Assembly: GCA_013041835.1 (NCBI GenBank)
Contig: JABDRH010000491.1
Span: forward strand, 1 to 6,029
Direction of reading: 5' to 3'
Length of the DNA stretch: 6,029 bases
From: Desulfatitalea sp.
GTDB lineage: Bacteria > Desulfobacterota > Desulfobacteria > Desulfobacterales > Desulfosarcinaceae
The translations under genes and the position numbers were made by a program. Shown here piece after piece: positions 4,782 through 6,029 of this stretch. Every line of letters starts with the position of its first letter. The stretch's first letter is position 1. The notes under the pieces are model-generated. The model worked only from the letters and a program-made list of their open reading frames with translations. It made no database searches and was not told the origin of the DNA.

Positions 4782-6029
4782 TTACCGGTTTTCTTTAACT
4801 CGGAAGTTGCTCTTGGGCGGATTGAAATAGCCGTGGGCCAGCGCCGGAAATCGCCGGGACAGCTCTTCCAGCAGGCGCGACATGCCCATGGGGCAGGTGT
4901 GGCGGGCGATGTCGTTCATGATGCGCAGGTAGTGCAGCGGATCGAAGTTGAGATTTCGCCACTGGATCATATGGACCGGGTATCGAGCCAGAAATTCGAC
5001 CAGGGCGCCGTACTCTTCGGGTGTGTCGGTAAACCCCGGGCAGTTCAGATAGTTGATGGCCAAGTGCGATTTATGAGCCAAGCCCAGTGCGATGGTTGCC
5101 AGTACATCTTCAAATACATACCCATTCGGCCGGAAATAGGCCTCGTAGCAGGTTTTTCGCACGCTGTTCATGCTGATGCGCAGGCTATCCAGTCCGGCCG
5201 CCAGCAGCCGATCGATTTTTTCCGGCAGGCTGCCGTTGGTGTTCATGTTGATGGTGCCTTGGTGGGTATGCGCACGGATCATGCGTATGGCTTCGGTGAT
5301 GGTGTCGGCCGCCATGAGCGGGTCACCCTCGCAGCCCTGGCCGAAACTGACCACGGCATCGGGGACTTTTTCAATGTGCGCCAGGGCCACTTCGGCGATT
5401 TCCCGGGGGCTGGGTGTAAAAGTGATACGATCCTGGCTGCTGGGAAGGCAGCCGTCGGGCTGCAGGGAGATGCAGCCCAGGCAGCGCGCATTGCAGGTCC
5501 GGGCGGTGGGCAGGGGGGCCTCGTAACGTCCCAGAAAAAAGTTTTTGCCGGCCGGACAGCCATAGACCAGCGCACAGCGCTCCAAATGGACGCGAAGCCG
5601 GTTGTGGGGCAGTTGACGGCGCATGTTTCGCACACCGGCCTGGATGCCGGCCAAGGGCATGCGACGCAGATCCTGCCGGGGTTCGTCATCCACGCACGCG
5701 GTGGCTGAATGAAATTTGCCGTGGCGCCAGCCCACGGCACCATAAGAAAAAAGCGGCAACAGACCAGCCCCCTGGCGCTCCTTATAAGCGCAGGCGTGAG
5801 TGACGACATGCCCCGGTGAATTGAAGACCGCAACCGGGAAGATGGGTTGTCCGGGGGTGTGGGGATTGTCGTCCACGGCTGTGATACATGTCCGGCGCAG
5901 GTCGTAAAGCAGGGGAATGCGATCGGGCAGGTACATTAATTCGCTGCCAAAGGGCATGACCCTGCTCTGATTCATGGTCAGCGGTGAAAGCAGCGGTCCA
6001 TCGGCCCCAACGGCGGCATAGCCCTCAAG
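4782..6029 (-). CDS. Radical SAM protein of unknown specificity (5' end outside window)
   Basis: The frame is open from the window edge to a TAA at 4784-4782, 415 visible residues. The internal ATG at 5975 is probably not the start. The 18 codons before it read as protein (LEGYAAVGADGP...), continue smoothly into the SELMYLPDR segment, and have no start codon or ribosome-binding site. Numbering from the first visible codon, the radical SAM CxxxCxxC motif is C179-NAR-C183-LG-C186, which would hold the 4Fe-4S cluster that cleaves S-adenosylmethionine. GQGCEGDPL (230-238) stands at the GGEP-type strand that contacts SAM. The TIM-barrel core runs to about 360. The region before the cluster is unusually long and holds further cysteines (C152, C158 in CALVYGCP, then FLGRYEAPLPT), and a CP pair lies near the end (C379). 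These could bind a second cluster. I recall this CNARCLGCIS-type layout in uncharacterised proteins of anaerobes. The reaction is unknown. The cyclase gene follows on the same strand after 81 bp. Confidence 0.85.
   Translation of the reverse strand, partial: LEGYAAVGADGPLLSPLTMNQSRVMPFGSELMYLPDRIPLLYDLRRTCITAVDDNPHTPGQPIFPVAVFNSPGHVVTHACAYKERQGAGLLPLFSYGAVGWRHGKFHSATACVDDEPRQDLRRMPLAGIQAGVRNMRRQLPHNRLRVHLERCALVYGCPAGKNFFLGRYEAPLPTARTCNARCLGCISLQPDGCLPSSQDRITFTPSPREIAEVALAHIEKVPDAVVSFGQGCEGDPLMAADTITEAIRMIRAHTHQGTINMNTNGSLPEKIDRLLAAGLDSLRISMNSVRKTCYEAYFRPNGYVFEDVLATIALGLAHKSHLAINYLNCPGFTDTPEEYGALVEFLARYPVHMIQWRNLNFDPLHYLRIMNDIARHTCPMGMSRLLEELSRRFPALAHGYFNPPKSNFRVKENR

Noticed and set aside
4767..5708. 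313-codon plus-strand open frame
   Set aside because: It is the antisense shadow of the radical SAM gene, which has clear motifs. The plus frame is Gly/His/Gln-rich and matches nothing.
5279..5833. 184-codon minus-strand frame
   Set aside because: It is an alternative frame inside the radical SAM gene. Its Pro/Ala/Trp-rich composition is typical of a shifted frame in GC-rich coding DNA.

Overview
The window holds two complete genes with assigned families, one complete orphan gene, and two genes cut by the edges. No tRNA, rRNA, CRISPR array or insertion sequence was seen. The mix suggests a Gram-negative, free-living proteobacterium-like organism: an NtrC-type regulator tail, a large multi-sensor diguanylate cyclase, and a radical SAM enzyme of a type I associate with anaerobes. 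My best guess is a sulfate-reducing Desulfobacterota (Desulfobacteraceae-like) genome, but this is an inference from gene style and not from a marker gene.

Layout. Bases 1-183 (+) are the last 60 codons of a sigma-54-dependent, Fis-type regulator. It converges on a minus-strand gene (325-936) for a small exported protein with eight cysteines in its mature part. Between 937 and 1634 lies about 700 bp with no convincing gene. It carries a near-consensus sigma-70 promoter on the minus strand (1246-1274), which implies a roughly 300-nt leader for the exported protein, and a weaker plus-strand promoter (1555-1581) in front of a class I SAM-dependent methyltransferase (1635-2234, +). The methyltransferase converges on a 791-codon diguanylate cyclase on the minus strand (2325-4700). 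Upstream of that, on the same strand, is a radical SAM protein (4782 to beyond 6029) whose true start lies outside the window.

How the genes may work together. The radical SAM gene and the cyclase are co-directional with an 81-bp gap that holds a strong hairpin, so they may share a transcript. The cyclase has the order REC, PAS, PAS, coiled coil, degenerate histidine-kinase DHp, REC, GGDEF. Both receiver domains keep their phosphoacceptor Asp. The GGEEF active site and the RxxD product-inhibition site are intact. The DHp helix has Tyr where the phosphorylatable His should be, and no ATPase domain follows. It therefore reads as a hybrid kinase whose kinase core was lost while its dimerisation helix was kept to drive cyclic-di-GMP synthesis. 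Nothing in the sequence ties the exported protein or the methyltransferase to this pair.

I see no clear novel defence or mobile system. The items most worth a second look are the pseudo-kinase cyclase, the long leader before the exported orphan, and the hairpin between the radical SAM and cyclase genes.
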